Source: Nocardioides turkmenicus
GTDB lineage: Bacteria; Actinomycetota; Actinomycetes; Propionibacteriales; Nocardioidaceae
Reading direction: 5' to 3'
Length of the DNA stretch: 64,000 nt
Assembly (NCBI RefSeq): GCF_011045035.1
Contig: NZ_JAALAA010000004.1
Location: forward strand, 1-64,000
A program made the translations under genes and the position numbers. This document shows positions 35,455 to 43,755 of this stretch, piece by piece (position 1 is the first letter of the stretch; each line of letters opens with the position of its first letter). The notes under the pieces were generated by a model, which saw only the letters and a program-made list of their open reading frames with translations, did not search any database and was not told where the DNA came from.

Positions 35455-35491
35455 ATTGTTCTTGGGGCAGACGCGCCGACTCGGCCAGAGG

Positions 35492-37681
35492 TCAGGAGAC
35501 GGTGGTCAGCAGCTGGGTGGCGCGGGTGAGGACGACGTAGAGCGTGGCTCGGCCGGTGGCGGACTCGCGCTCGATCTCGTCGGGGCTGACCACGACGATG
35601 CCGTCGAACTCGAGGCCCTTGGTGTCCAGGCCAGTGAGGACGACGATGCGGTCCTCGCCGGAGGGCACCGAGGTGGGGTCGGCGGCGGACGCAGCGGCCG
35701 ATGGAGCGTCGGCCGCGAACTCCGTCCACGACGCCAGCCACGAGTTGACCTCGGAGCGGCGGGCGACCGGGACCACGATGCCGACGGTGCCGCCGACCTG
35801 GGACGCGATCTCGCCGACCGCCTCGCGGGTGGCCTTCTCCAGGTCGACCGCGTGCTCGATGACCTGCGGCTCGACGCCGGTGGAGCGGACCGCGGTCGGC
35901 AGGTCGGCGTCGAGCCCGACCCGCTCGGCGTACGCGGCGGCGAAGGCGTAGATCTCGGCCGAGTTGCGGTAGTTCGTGGACAGGTGGAAGGAATGGACCG
36001 GTTTGCCCTCCAGCGCCTTGGCACGCGCCTCCTCCGCCTCTGCGGGCACCGGCCACGAGGACTGGGCCGGGTCGCCGACGATGGTCCAGGAGGCCGTACG
36101 TCCCCGGCGACCGACCATCCGCCACTGCATCGGGGTGAGGTCCTGGGCCTCGTCGATGAGGATGTGGGCGAACGGGTCGTCGTCGATCCGGTAGGTCGGC
36201 GGCCGCCAGCCCCGACCCGAGGAGAACTCACGGTCGGAGGCGGTCATCAACTCGGCGATGTCGATGCCGCTCTGGTCGGCGTCGCGCTCGTCGGCGACCT
36301 GCTCGGGGATGTCGCCGATCGCGTAGCGGAGCTCGTCGAGCAGCGGGATGTCCTCGATCGCCAGGTCGGCGTCGGTCAGACCACGGCCGGCCCACGACTT
36401 GAGGAGCAGCTGCTGCTCGTCGTACGTCAGGATCCCCTCGGAGACGCGAGCCAGGAACTCGGGCTCACGCAGCCAGCCGAGCACCTCGCGCGCCTCGAGT
36501 GCCGGCCACCAGGCGGCGGCGAACTCGAGGAAGGCGGGGTTGTCGAGCATCTCGTCGTTGAAGACCTCGCGGCCTCGCTCGCGGCCGCGCTCACCGCGTA
36601 CCTGACGCCAGAGGATGTCGAGGAGCATCTGGGGTACGCGACGGAGCTGCTGGTTGCGGCGACCCTGGCTCATCAGCTGGCGCCGCAGCTCACCGAGCCG
36701 CTTGCCGTCCAGCCGCAGCGAGTCGTCGCGGTAGAAGACCTTGAACTCACGCGGGGAGCCCGGCGCCTGCTGGCGCGACGCCCGACGCAGCACCTCGGCC
36801 ATCCGGATCGAGCCCTTCACGTCGGCGACGGCGGGATCGTTGTGCCAGGTCGCGCGTACGCCGTCCACGACCTCGCCCAGCGAACGCAGCGCCACCGCGG
36901 TCTCGCCGAGGCTGGGCAGGACGCGCTCGATGTAGCGCATGAAGACGCCCGACGGGCCCACGATGAGCACGCCGCCGGACTCGTAGCGGCGGCGCTCGGT
37001 GTAGAGCAGGTACGCCGCGCGGTGGAGGGCCACCACGGTCTTGCCCACGCCGGGACCACCGGAGATCGTGGTCACGCCCTTGCCGGGCGCCCGGATGGCC
37101 TTGTCCTGCTCGGCCTGGATGGTGGCGACGATGGAGTGCATCGTGCGGTCACGGGCACGGCTGAGCTGGGCGATCAGCGCACCCTCGCCGACGATCGGGA
37201 GGTCGGCGCCGGAACGCTCCAGCGCCTCGGCGTCGAGCAGCTCGTCCTCGATCCCGACGACGGTCTGGCCTTCGGAGCGGAGCACGCGGCGCCGGATCAC
37301 CGACTTCGGCTCGACCGCGGTGGCCTGGTAGAACACCGCGGCCGCCGGGGCACGCCAGTCGATCAGCAGCGAGTCGCGCTCGGCGTTGCGCAGGCCGATG
37401 CGGCCGACGTAACGAGGCTCGGGGTCGACCTCCGGGTCGAGGTCGAGGCGGCCGAAGACCAGCCCTTCGTGGGCAGCGTCGAGCTGCGCGATCCGTCGCG
37501 CCGCCTGGAAGGCGAACGCGTCGCGCTCGACCAGCCCGCCCTCGTGTCCCAGGCGCCCACGGTCGCGGCCCTCGTTGGCCAGCTCCTGCGCAGCGCGCGC
37601 CGACTCCCCCAGCTGGAGGTAGACACGATCTACGAACCCCTGCTCCTGAGCGATCTCGCGCTCAGCCAGCTTGTCGTTCAA
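35492..37681 (-). CDS. helR: HelD/HelR-type RNA polymerase motor ATPase (UvrD-like)
   Basis: The 729-residue protein has an N-terminal coiled coil (AEREIAQEQGFVDRVYLQLGES) of the kind that enters the RNA polymerase secondary channel, a split superfamily I helicase core with Walker A (TTISGGPGVGKTVVALH), DEAQDLTPMQWRMVG and the late motif GLEFDGIVVVSP. It resembles actinobacterial HelR, which displaces rifamycins from RNA polymerase and recycles stalled enzymes. The start is TTG with GGGGGA about 9 nt upstream. Two hairpins lie in the leader. The role in rifamycin tolerance is family knowledge, not shown here. Confidence 0.85.
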   Translation of the reverse strand: MNDKLAEREIAQEQGFVDRVYLQLGESARAAQELANEGRDRGRLGHEGGLVERDAFAFQAARRIAQLDAAHEGLVFGRLDLDPEVDPEPRYVGRIGLRNAERDSLLIDWRAPAAAVFYQATAVEPKSVIRRRVLRSEGQTVVGIEDELLDAEALERSGADLPIVGEGALIAQLSRARDRTMHSIVATIQAEQDKAIRAPGKGVTTISGGPGVGKTVVALHRAAYLLYTERRRYESGGVLIVGPSGVFMRYIERVLPSLGETAVALRSLGEVVDGVRATWHNDPAVADVKGSIRMAEVLRRASRQQAPGSPREFKVFYRDDSLRLDGKRLGELRRQLMSQGRRNQQLRRVPQMLLDILWRQVRGERGRERGREVFNDEMLDNPAFLEFAAAWWPALEAREVLGWLREPEFLARVSEGILTYDEQQLLLKSWAGRGLTDADLAIEDIPLLDELRYAIGDIPEQVADERDADQSGIDIAELMTASDREFSSGRGWRPPTYRIDDDPFAHILIDEAQDLTPMQWRMVGRRGRTASWTIVGDPAQSSWPVPAEAEEARAKALEGKPVHSFHLSTNYRNSAEIYAFAAAYAERVGLDADLPTAVRSTGVEPQVIEHAVDLEKATREAVGEIASQVGGTVGIVVPVARRSEVNSWLASWTEFAADAPSAAASAADPTSVPSGEDRIVVLTGLDTKGLEFDGIVVVSPDEIERESATGRATLYVVLTRATQLLTTVS

Positions 37682-37714
37682 CTGGATGTTCCCCCGTCAC
37701 AAAGATCCACACCC

Positions 37715-37770
37715 GCCGTGCGCCCCCCATGGCGCACGGCAAGGAGACAACTCTACCCCGACGTGGGGTA
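37715..37770 (-). promoter_or_regulatory. Leader hairpin and palindrome upstream of the HelR gene
   Basis: GCCGTGCGCC (37715-37724) and GGCGCACGGC (37731-37740) form a perfect 10-bp hairpin about 35 nt before the TTG start, in the mRNA leader. TACCCC (37754-37759) and GGGGTA (37765-37770) form a second palindrome with a 5-nt centre. A minus-strand TAGAGT (37755-37750) could be the -10 box. An antibiotic-responsive attenuator or operator is possible. Confidence 0.5.
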
Positions 37771-37788
37771 ACGCGGGCACAGGTGCCA

Positions 37789-39114
37789 TCAGTCGACCGG
37801 ACGGTAGACCACCAGTGCTCCGTCGAAGGTGCCGTGGCTGTTGCCGCTCCTCGCGAGGTCGTCCTCGGCCGTCTCCAGAGCGACGTCGTACGTGTCGTAC
37901 GCCAACAGCTGGTCGCCGACCAGAAAGCCGCAGCCCCCGGCGTTGTCCGTGGAGGTCGAACCGTCCGTGCGTCGACCGAGCTCTCGGGACGTCGCGCGGA
38001 TCGTGACGGACCCGCCACAGGTCTGATAGCCGACCAGGGCAGGGCGATCGCCGGTGGCGATCTCGGTCGAGAACGCACGGGTCTTCGAGATCGGGATGAC
38101 CCGGTCCAACTGCCAGCGCCGACCGTCGTGCTCGGTGATCTCGTCGATCTTCGTGGCACCCACCTGAATCTGCTCCCCGGCCTCGTAGACCGCGATCCCC
38201 ATGAGGACGGCGACATGCTCCGGTGGGTTGGTCGATCCGTCCCGGCGCATGGCGACCAGCTTCACGGTGTGACGGCCGGGCGACAGCGATCCGTCCGGCT
38301 GCCACAGCTGGCTGATCGCCAGATCAGGCGTCGGCATGACGAACGAGTCCGCGCTGCAGCCGCCGCTTCCGACCGTCTTCCCGTCGATCTGATAGCTGAC
38401 CTCGAACATGCCCGTCGGGTCCATGCAGACCGGTGCCACCACGATCGGTCGGCCACTGGCGTAGAACGAGTAGCGGACCACCGTGTCGTCCGGATCGCCG
38501 AACTCGCCGCCGAGGAGCGACGCGCCGCCGTAGGTAGCCGGAAATATCCGTCCTGCGTGGCTCACCGCATCGCCCGCGATGCCCCCGGTCCTCTCGTAGA
38601 GGCCCAGTGACACCTCGCCACCGTCAGGAGCGTTCGTCGCCTTCACGGTGATGTGTCCGCCCGCATGGAACGGGATCGGGTGCAGCGCCGAGCGTTCGTC
38701 GCCGCTGATCCGCAGCACCGGCTCGTCGTTGATGAAGACTGTGGCGGTGCCTGCGCCCAGGCCGGTTCCTCGTACGACGACTCCCCACTGTCCGTCGTCG
38801 CTCGGCGTGGGCACCTCGATCTGATCATGATCGGGACCGACCTCCAGCGCCTCGGTATCGGCGAGCTGGTAGGTGAAGTGCAGGGCCTTCACCTCCCCCG
38901 GCAGCCCCGCCACGGGTACGCGGGCGAAGCCGGGCATCAGCGCCACCAGGCCAGTGGCCACGACCACGGCGGCGACGACGGCCGCTGCGGCCGCCCGCCG
39001 CGTACGAACCTGCTGGATCCGCACACGAACAGCCACGCTGCGCGCCACCGTCGGAGCGCCGGCCTGGTCGGCGTGAGCGGCCAGCATCGTACGGAGGTCT
39101 TCGATGGTGTTCAT
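37789..39114 (-). CDS. Large membrane-anchored protein coupled to a SigE-family sigma factor
   Basis: This 441-residue protein has a 37-residue cytosolic N-terminus, one transmembrane helix (about 38-58) and about 380 extracellular residues. The outer part looks like repeated beta-sandwich units, with four cysteines (VCMD, GGCS, QTCGG, GGCG). It has no recognised catalytic motif. Its ATG overlaps the sigma stop by 4 nt (ATGA), so it is a natural partner, perhaps transmitting an envelope signal to the sigma factor. The cytosolic part begins MNTIEDLRTMLAAHADQAG. Confidence 0.72.
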   Translation of the reverse strand: MNTIEDLRTMLAAHADQAGAPTVARSVAVRVRIQQVRTRRAAAAAVVAAVVVATGLVALMPGFARVPVAGLPGEVKALHFTYQLADTEALEVGPDHDQIEVPTPSDDGQWGVVVRGTGLGAGTATVFINDEPVLRISGDERSALHPIPFHAGGHITVKATNAPDGGEVSLGLYERTGGIAGDAVSHAGRIFPATYGGASLLGGEFGDPDDTVVRYSFYASGRPIVVAPVCMDPTGMFEVSYQIDGKTVGSGGCSADSFVMPTPDLAISQLWQPDGSLSPGRHTVKLVAMRRDGSTNPPEHVAVLMGIAVYEAGEQIQVGATKIDEITEHDGRRWQLDRVIPISKTRAFSTEIATGDRPALVGYQTCGGSVTIRATSRELGRRTDGSTSTDNAGGCGFLVGDQLLAYDTYDVALETAEDDLARSGNSHGTFDGALVVYRPVD

Positions 39115-39641
39115 CAGTTCTCCTCCTGCACCGGAGCGAGGGCGGGGTCGATGCGGAGCTTGGCGAAGGCCTTGGAGGTCTGGGACTTCACGGTCCCGAC
39201 GGAGCAGCCGAGCAGATCGGCGGTCTGGGCCTCGGTGAGGTCCTCGAAGTAGCGGAGGACGACGACCGCGCGCTGGCGGCGCGGCAACCTCCCGAGCGCG
39301 GTCCACAGATCGTGGGCGCCCTCTTCGGGATGATCTACGGAGTTCTCGACGAACTCGAGGACGGCCTGCTCACCGTTCCACTTCCGTCGCCACCACGAGG
39401 TGTAGGTGTTGACGAGGATCCTGCGGACGTACGCCTCGTGATTCTCGATCTTCGACCAGGCGAACCACGCCTTGGTCAGCGCCGTCTGGAGCAGATCCTC
39501 GGCGAGCGCGTGGTCACGTGTGAGGAGATACGCGGTACGCAGCAGCGCACCCGAGCGCGCCGCGACGAAGTCGTCGAAGTCGACCGCCGCGACGCTCACC
39601 TCACGCTCACGCCGGGTCGGCACGATGGCATCCGTCGTCAT
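39114..39641 (-). CDS. SigE-family ECF RNA polymerase sigma factor
   Basis: The 175-residue sigma factor has region 2 (FDDFVAARSGALLRTAYLLTRDHALAEDLLQTALTKAWFAW) and a region 4 helix-turn-helix (LTEAQTADLLGCSVGTVKSQTSKAFAKLR). The start at ATG 39641 is preferred over 39656, because it has AGGGTGG upstream and lies just after a probable ECF promoter. It is paralogous in layout to the sigma/membrane-protein pair at 34258. Confidence 0.9.
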   Translation of the reverse strand: MTTDAIVPTRREREVSVAAVDFDDFVAARSGALLRTAYLLTRDHALAEDLLQTALTKAWFAWSKIENHEAYVRRILVNTYTSWWRRKWNGEQAVLEFVENSVDHPEEGAHDLWTALGRLPRRQRAVVVLRYFEDLTEAQTADLLGCSVGTVKSQTSKAFAKLRIDPALAPVQEEN

Positions 39642-39650
39642 GCCCACCCT

Positions 39651-39677
39651 GACCATGTGGGAGGCCAGGATGGTTGC
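39651..39677 (-). promoter_or_regulatory. Putative ECF-type promoter of the sigma gene at 39641
   Basis: On the minus strand GCAACC (39677-39672) is followed after 17 nt by GGTC (39654-39651). The -35 hexamer is identical to that before the other ECF sigma gene at 34258, and the spacing is the same. Confidence 0.4.
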
Positions 39678-39702
39678 CTCACGCCGTTCTCATTTTCTTG
39701 GA

Positions 39703-40470
39703 CTACTTCTTCCGCGTCAGGAAGGCGGTCATCGCCTCGCGGGCCTCGTCGGAGCCGAAGAGGCGAGCGGAGAGGGCGGCCATCTCCTCGCCGCCGGCGT
39801 CGATGTGCTCGACCAGGCCGCGGACCATGAGGCGCTTGGTCTCGCGCAGGCCCTGAGGCGATCCCTCCAGCAGCGAGGAGGTGATGGCGGCGACCTCGTC
39901 GTCGAGGGAGTCGGCGGGGACGGCGGCGGTCAGGATGCCGATGCGGGCGGCCTCGGCGGCGTCGAACTTGTCGCCGGTGAGGAAGTAGCGGGAGGCGGCG
40001 CGCGAGTCGATCCGGGGCAGGATCGAGAGGGAGATGGCGGCGGGGGCCAGGCCCAGGCGGACCTCGGTGAGCGCGAAGGAGACGGTGTCGGCGGCGATCG
40101 CGATGTCGGCTGCGGCGACGAGCCCGAGGCCACCGGCCCGCACAGGTCCCTGGACCTTCGCCACCACGGGCTTGGTCAGGGCGACGATGGTGCGCTGGAG
40201 ACGTACGATCCCGCGGGTGCCCTCCTCCATCGGCACCGTCGCGGCCTCGGAGAGGTCGGCGCCGGAGCAGAAGACGGTGCCCGTCGCCTGGAGCACCACC
40301 GCCTTGACCGAGGTGTCCTTGTCGGCCGCGTGCAGAGCCTCGAACAGCTCCGTGACAAGCTGGCGGGAGAGCGCGTTCCGGTTGGCCGGCGAGTCGAGGG
40401 TGATGGTGGCGACTCCGTCGACGACGTCGAGGTGGACGAGCTCAGCGGGGGTTTCAGGCGACTCAGTCAT
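39703..40470 (-). CDS. Enoyl-CoA hydratase/isomerase (crotonase) family protein
   Basis: The 255-residue protein has the crotonase fold: VATITLDSPANRNALS, then the first oxyanion loop FCSGADLSEA and the second RAGGLGLVAAADIAIAAD. The SGADL motif and the early RNALS are kept. Which acyl-CoA it uses is not clear. It is probably leaderless: TATGGT (40483-40478) is 7 nt before the ATG. It is divergent from PCMT. Confidence 0.88.
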   Translation of the reverse strand: MTESPETPAELVHLDVVDGVATITLDSPANRNALSRQLVTELFEALHAADKDTSVKAVVLQATGTVFCSGADLSEAATVPMEEGTRGIVRLQRTIVALTKPVVAKVQGPVRAGGLGLVAAADIAIAADTVSFALTEVRLGLAPAAISLSILPRIDSRAASRYFLTGDKFDAAEAARIGILTAAVPADSLDDEVAAITSSLLEGSPQGLRETKRLMVRGLVEHIDAGGEEMAALSARLFGSDEAREAMTAFLTRKK

Positions 40471-40501
40471 GGGGCAGACCATACGTGCTTGACTGGGGTA
40501 C

Positions 40502-41071
40502 GTGGACGCGGTCCGCTCTGCATTTTCCGCCATTCCCCGGGAGGGCTTCCTGCCGCCCGAGGAGCGGGACTTCGCGGGCTTCGACGAGCCGCTCCCGATC
40601 GGCCACGGGCAGACCAACTCACAGCCGCGGACCGTGGCGGACATGCTCCGTCTCCTCGAGGTCGCACCGGGCCACAAGGTGCTCGACGTCGGCTCCGGAT
40701 CGGGCTGGACCACTGCGCTGCTCGCGCATCTGACCGGCCCCGAGGGAATGGTCGTCGGGGTCGAGCTGGAGCCGTCCCTGGTCCGGTTCGGCCGCCGGAA
40801 CCTGGCCGCGACCGACCAACCGTGGGCCCGCATCGAGCAGGCGAAACCCGACGTGCTCGGGTGGCCCGAAGACGCTGCGTACGACCGCATCCTGGTCTCC
40901 GCCGAGGCCCAGGCGCTGCCAGAGGAGCTGATCGAGCAGCTCGCCGCTCCTGGCCGGATGGTGGTGCCGGTCGCCGGCCTGATGATGCTGGCCGAGAGGA
41001 ACCCGACGGGCACGGTGCGGCTCAGCAGCCACGGCTGGTATCGCTTCGTGCCGCTGCGGAGAAGGCCTTAA
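40502..41071 (+). CDS. pcm: Protein-L-isoaspartate O-methyltransferase family protein
   Basis: The 189-residue protein carries the PCMT sequence FLPPEERDFAGFDEPLPIGHGQTNSQPRTVADMLRLL, with the substrate loop and SAM-binding motif HKVLDVGSGSGWTTALL. It repairs isoaspartyl damage in proteins. It starts at GTG with no ribosome site; TTGACT (40489-40494) lies 7 nt upstream and may be a weak -10 box. Its 3' end overlaps the convergent YihY gene by 4 nt. Confidence 0.85.
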   Translation: MDAVRSAFSAIPREGFLPPEERDFAGFDEPLPIGHGQTNSQPRTVADMLRLLEVAPGHKVLDVGSGSGWTTALLAHLTGPEGMVVGVELEPSLVRFGRRNLAATDQPWARIEQAKPDVLGWPEDAAYDRILVSAEAQALPEELIEQLAAPGRMVVPVAGLMMLAERNPTGTVRLSSHGWYRFVPLRRRP

Positions 41072-42225
41072 GGCCCCGTACGCCGCTGCCGCTCGCCCTC
41101 GTCAGGGTGCGGCACCGCGCGCAGCTTGCCCGGCGGCACCGGAGGCGGCGGCTTGGTCGGCGGCAGCGGGCGGCTGAACTCGTCGCGGCGCCGGATCCTC
41201 CGCGCGGTCTTGCGGAGCCAGGAGGGGTCCATGACGATCTCGTGGGTGTTGCCGTCGGGGCCGTCGAAGGTGACTGCGACCGTCTCGAAGCCCTTGTGGC
41301 GCTGCATGAGGGCATAGCTCGCGTACGCGCGACGGTCGGCCTCGGTCAGCTCGACGTCGTCGGTGAAGAGGGTGAGCAGCGCCCGCGGCCACAGGTGGCG
41401 GGAGTAGACGACGTTGACCTCGATCGAGATCACCACCATCAGCGCGGCGATGTAGAGGAACGCGACCAGACCGAGGACCAGCGCGAAGGTCTGGTTCATG
41501 CCGCGGGTGGCGGCGAGCACGTGCTGGACGAACTCCGCGCCGAAGTACTGCAGCACCTGCCACAGCAGGCCGAACGTGAACGCCCCCGGGAGGGCGTGCG
41601 CGAGCGAGTGGTCGCGGGTCGTGGCCATCCGGAAGACGACGCACAGCATCCCGGTGACGATCAGGACGGTGCCGAAGATCACCAGCCAGTAGCCGACGTC
41701 GACCGCCTTGAAGCCGAGGAAGTCGGTGTGGCTCAGCACCAGCGACAGCGCGGTGACCGAGAGGATGGCCAGGCCACCGGCGGCGAGCATGAACAGCGAC
41801 CGCACCCGCAGCAGGATCGGGTTGGGCCGGCTGTTGCGCGGCACCGACCAGGCGGTGTTGACGGCGTTCTGCATCGACAGGCCGAGGCCGAGCGCACCAT
41901 AGAGGGCCGCCAGACCACCGACGACGATCGCGCCGGTCGATCCGGTGAGCTCCTTGCGGCCGAGCTGGTCGCCGATGATCGGGAACTGCGCCAGCGCCGT
42001 GTCGAGCACGTCCTCCTGCAGGGCCGGGTTGCCCTCCAGCACGAAGCCGAGGATCGAGGAGGCGAGCAGCAGGATCGGGAAGACCGCGACGAAGGCGTAG
42101 TAGGTGATGATCGCGGCGAGGTTGTTGCCCTGGTCCTCGTAGAACTTGTAGATGACGGCGATCGGGAACGCGACCGGCGGAAACCGGCGCTGAGCCCGAT
42201 CCATCGCCTTCGCCGCTCCAGCCAT
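41068..42225 (-). CDS. YihY/BrkB family membrane protein
   Basis: The 385-residue protein has the YihY domain: an opening FYEDQGNNLAAIITYYAFVAVFPILLL and six predicted transmembrane helices with conserved prolines and glycines. A charged Pro-rich cytosolic tail of about 90 residues follows. Members were once called ribonuclease BN or serum-resistance proteins; their real role is unsettled. The start is probably leaderless (TAGCCT at 42238-42233, 7 nt upstream). Confidence 0.88.
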   Translation of the reverse strand: MAGAAKAMDRAQRRFPPVAFPIAVIYKFYEDQGNNLAAIITYYAFVAVFPILLLASSILGFVLEGNPALQEDVLDTALAQFPIIGDQLGRKELTGSTGAIVVGGLAALYGALGLGLSMQNAVNTAWSVPRNSRPNPILLRVRSLFMLAAGGLAILSVTALSLVLSHTDFLGFKAVDVGYWLVIFGTVLIVTGMLCVVFRMATTRDHSLAHALPGAFTFGLLWQVLQYFGAEFVQHVLAATRGMNQTFALVLGLVAFLYIAALMVVISIEVNVVYSRHLWPRALLTLFTDDVELTEADRRAYASYALMQRHKGFETVAVTFDGPDGNTHEIVMDPSWLRKTARRIRRRDEFSRPLPPTKPPPPVPPGKLRAVPHPDEGERQRRTGP

Positions 42226-42312
42226 AAGGGTCAGGCTAACCCCTGCGTGACCCTATAGATTGAACGTCGGTCAGGTCAGCAGGCCAGCACACTCGAGGAG
42301 ATGACCCACCAC

Positions 42313-42861
42313 ATGTCCAACTTCGGCCCGCCGACCGGGCCGCCGCCAGGCGCACCGCAGGACCCCGCTCGTGGACCGGGCGAGCAGCCCCAGATGCCAC
42401 CCTGGGCACAGCAGTCGTACGTCCCCTCCGGGCCGCCGCTCGCGACCTGGGCCCGCCGTGCCGGCGGTGCCCTGATCGACGTCGCGCTGCTGCTGCCGTT
42501 CTACCTGGTCGCCGGCGTCGGCGGCGGGCTGGCGCAGGAGTCCGGCTTCTTCGTCACCGCGTTCGGGCTCCTGGTGACCCTGGCCGGGTGGGTCGGCGGC
42601 GTGGTCTTCGCAGTCTGGAACCACGTCCTCAAGCAGGGCCGGTCCGGCTACACCATCGGCAAGGGCGTCGTCGGGATCAAGCTGGTCCGCCGCGACTCGG
42701 AGGCCACGGTCGGCGTCCCGGTCGCGCTGGCGCGGCAGTTTCTCCACGTCCTCGACGGGTTCTGCATGGTCGGCTTCCTGTGGCCGCTGTGGGACGACAA
42801 GCGGCAGACCTTCGCCGACAAGATCGTCGGCACCGTGGTCGTCGTCGAGCCGCGCTCGTAG
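42313..42861 (+). CDS. RDD-family membrane protein
   Basis: The 182-residue protein has a Pro/Gly/Gln-rich N-terminus, followed by an RDD domain (WARRAGGALIDVALLLPFYLVAGV ... SGYTIGKGVVGIKLV ... LWDDKRQTFADKIVGTVVV). ATG 42313 is preferred because the product then begins like the paralog downstream (MSNxGPP), although GAGGAG lies closer to an in-frame ATG at 42301. It may be a small membrane adaptor or an ion channel. The paralog at 42936 is 74 nt downstream. Confidence 0.83.
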   Translation: MSNFGPPTGPPPGAPQDPARGPGEQPQMPPWAQQSYVPSGPPLATWARRAGGALIDVALLLPFYLVAGVGGGLAQESGFFVTAFGLLVTLAGWVGGVVFAVWNHVLKQGRSGYTIGKGVVGIKLVRRDSEATVGVPVALARQFLHVLDGFCMVGFLWPLWDDKRQTFADKIVGTVVVVEPRS

Positions 42862-42935
42862 CCGCGCTCGCTGCCGCGGCGCGCCCAAGGCGTGGGGGCT
42901 GACTTTTACGTTGCGTTGTCGCCATACTCTGCCCC

Positions 42936-43628
42936 ATGTCTAACTACGGCCCGCCTCCTGGCGCCCCGCAGGACCCCTCCGGTCAGCCCTTGCCGCCGAC
43001 CCCGCCGCCCACGCCGGCCTATGGCCAGCCCAGCGCTCCTCCGCCTCCGCCGGCATCGGGATACGGCGCTCCCGCCGCTCCCACCGGCTACGGCGCCGCC
43101 CCGGCCGGCTACGGCTACGGCGCCCCGACCCGTCCGTACGCCTCCTGGGGTGCGCGCGTCGGTGCCGCCATCATCGACGGTCTCGTCGCGATGGTGGCGA
43201 TGATCCCGTTCTGGATCGGCTACGGCCTGCTCATCGGCGGGGCCGCCGCGGGCGGAGTCTCGGAGTACGACCCGAACACCGGCATGTACACGTCCGCCGG
43301 TGAGCCCAACGGGGCACTCATGGCCATCGGCGGCCTGCTCATGTTCATCGGCTTCCTCGTGTCCCTCGCCTTCCTGTACTGGAACTACGGCCTGAAGCAG
43401 GGCAAGACCGGCTACTCGATCGGCAAGGGCGTCCTCGGTATCAAGGTCGTCAAGGAGGCCGACGGCCAGGTCCTCGGCACCTGGCTCTCGATCGGACGCT
43501 TCTTCGTCCACTACCTCGACCAGCTCGCCTGCTACATCGGCTACCTGTGGCCGCTGTGGGACGACAAGCGTCAGACCTTCGCCGACAAGATCCTCAGCAC
43601 CATCGTGGTCGTCGAGCCGAAGAAGTAA
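42936..43628 (+). CDS. RDD-family membrane protein with a Pro/Gly/Tyr-rich N-terminus
   Basis: The 230-residue protein shares its layout with the preceding gene: a disordered N-terminus of about 70 residues with repeated GYGAP-like units, then an RDD domain (ASWGARVGAAIIDGLVAMVAMIPF ... TGYSIGKGVLGIKVV ... LWDDKRQTFADKILSTIVVVE). A tandem duplication is likely. The ATG has TACTCT (42925-42930) 5 nt upstream and no ribosome site. It is followed 3 nt after its stop by repeat family A copy 2. Confidence 0.85.
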   Translation: MSNYGPPPGAPQDPSGQPLPPTPPPTPAYGQPSAPPPPPASGYGAPAAPTGYGAAPAGYGYGAPTRPYASWGARVGAAIIDGLVAMVAMIPFWIGYGLLIGGAAAGGVSEYDPNTGMYTSAGEPNGALMAIGGLLMFIGFLVSLAFLYWNYGLKQGKTGYSIGKGVLGIKVVKEADGQVLGTWLSIGRFFVHYLDQLACYIGYLWPLWDDKRQTFADKILSTIVVVEPKK

Positions 43629-43631
43629 TCC

Positions 43632-43753
43632 CGTCGGTCGAGCCGCCGGAGCCGCTAGGCGGAGGCGTGTCGAGACCAACACAGCCCCATCGTGTGCGAT
43701 AGGCGACCGTGTTGGTCTCGACACGCTCGCTGGCGCTCGCGGCTCGACCGACG
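43632..43753. repeat. Palindromic repeat family A, copy 2
   Basis: Perfect 15-bp inverted ends (43632-43646, 43739-43753; CGTCGGTCGAGCCGC) and a perfect 16-bp inner stem (GTGTCGAGACCAACAC at 43667-43682 with its complement at 43709-43724). The element fills the gap between two convergent genes, within 3 nt of each stop codon. Confidence 0.9.
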
Positions 43754-43755
43754 TT

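Noticed and set aside
35371..35486. Possible CRISPR or tandem-repeat array
   Set aside because: The repeats are inverted, not regularly spaced direct repeats, and there are no spacers or cas genes.
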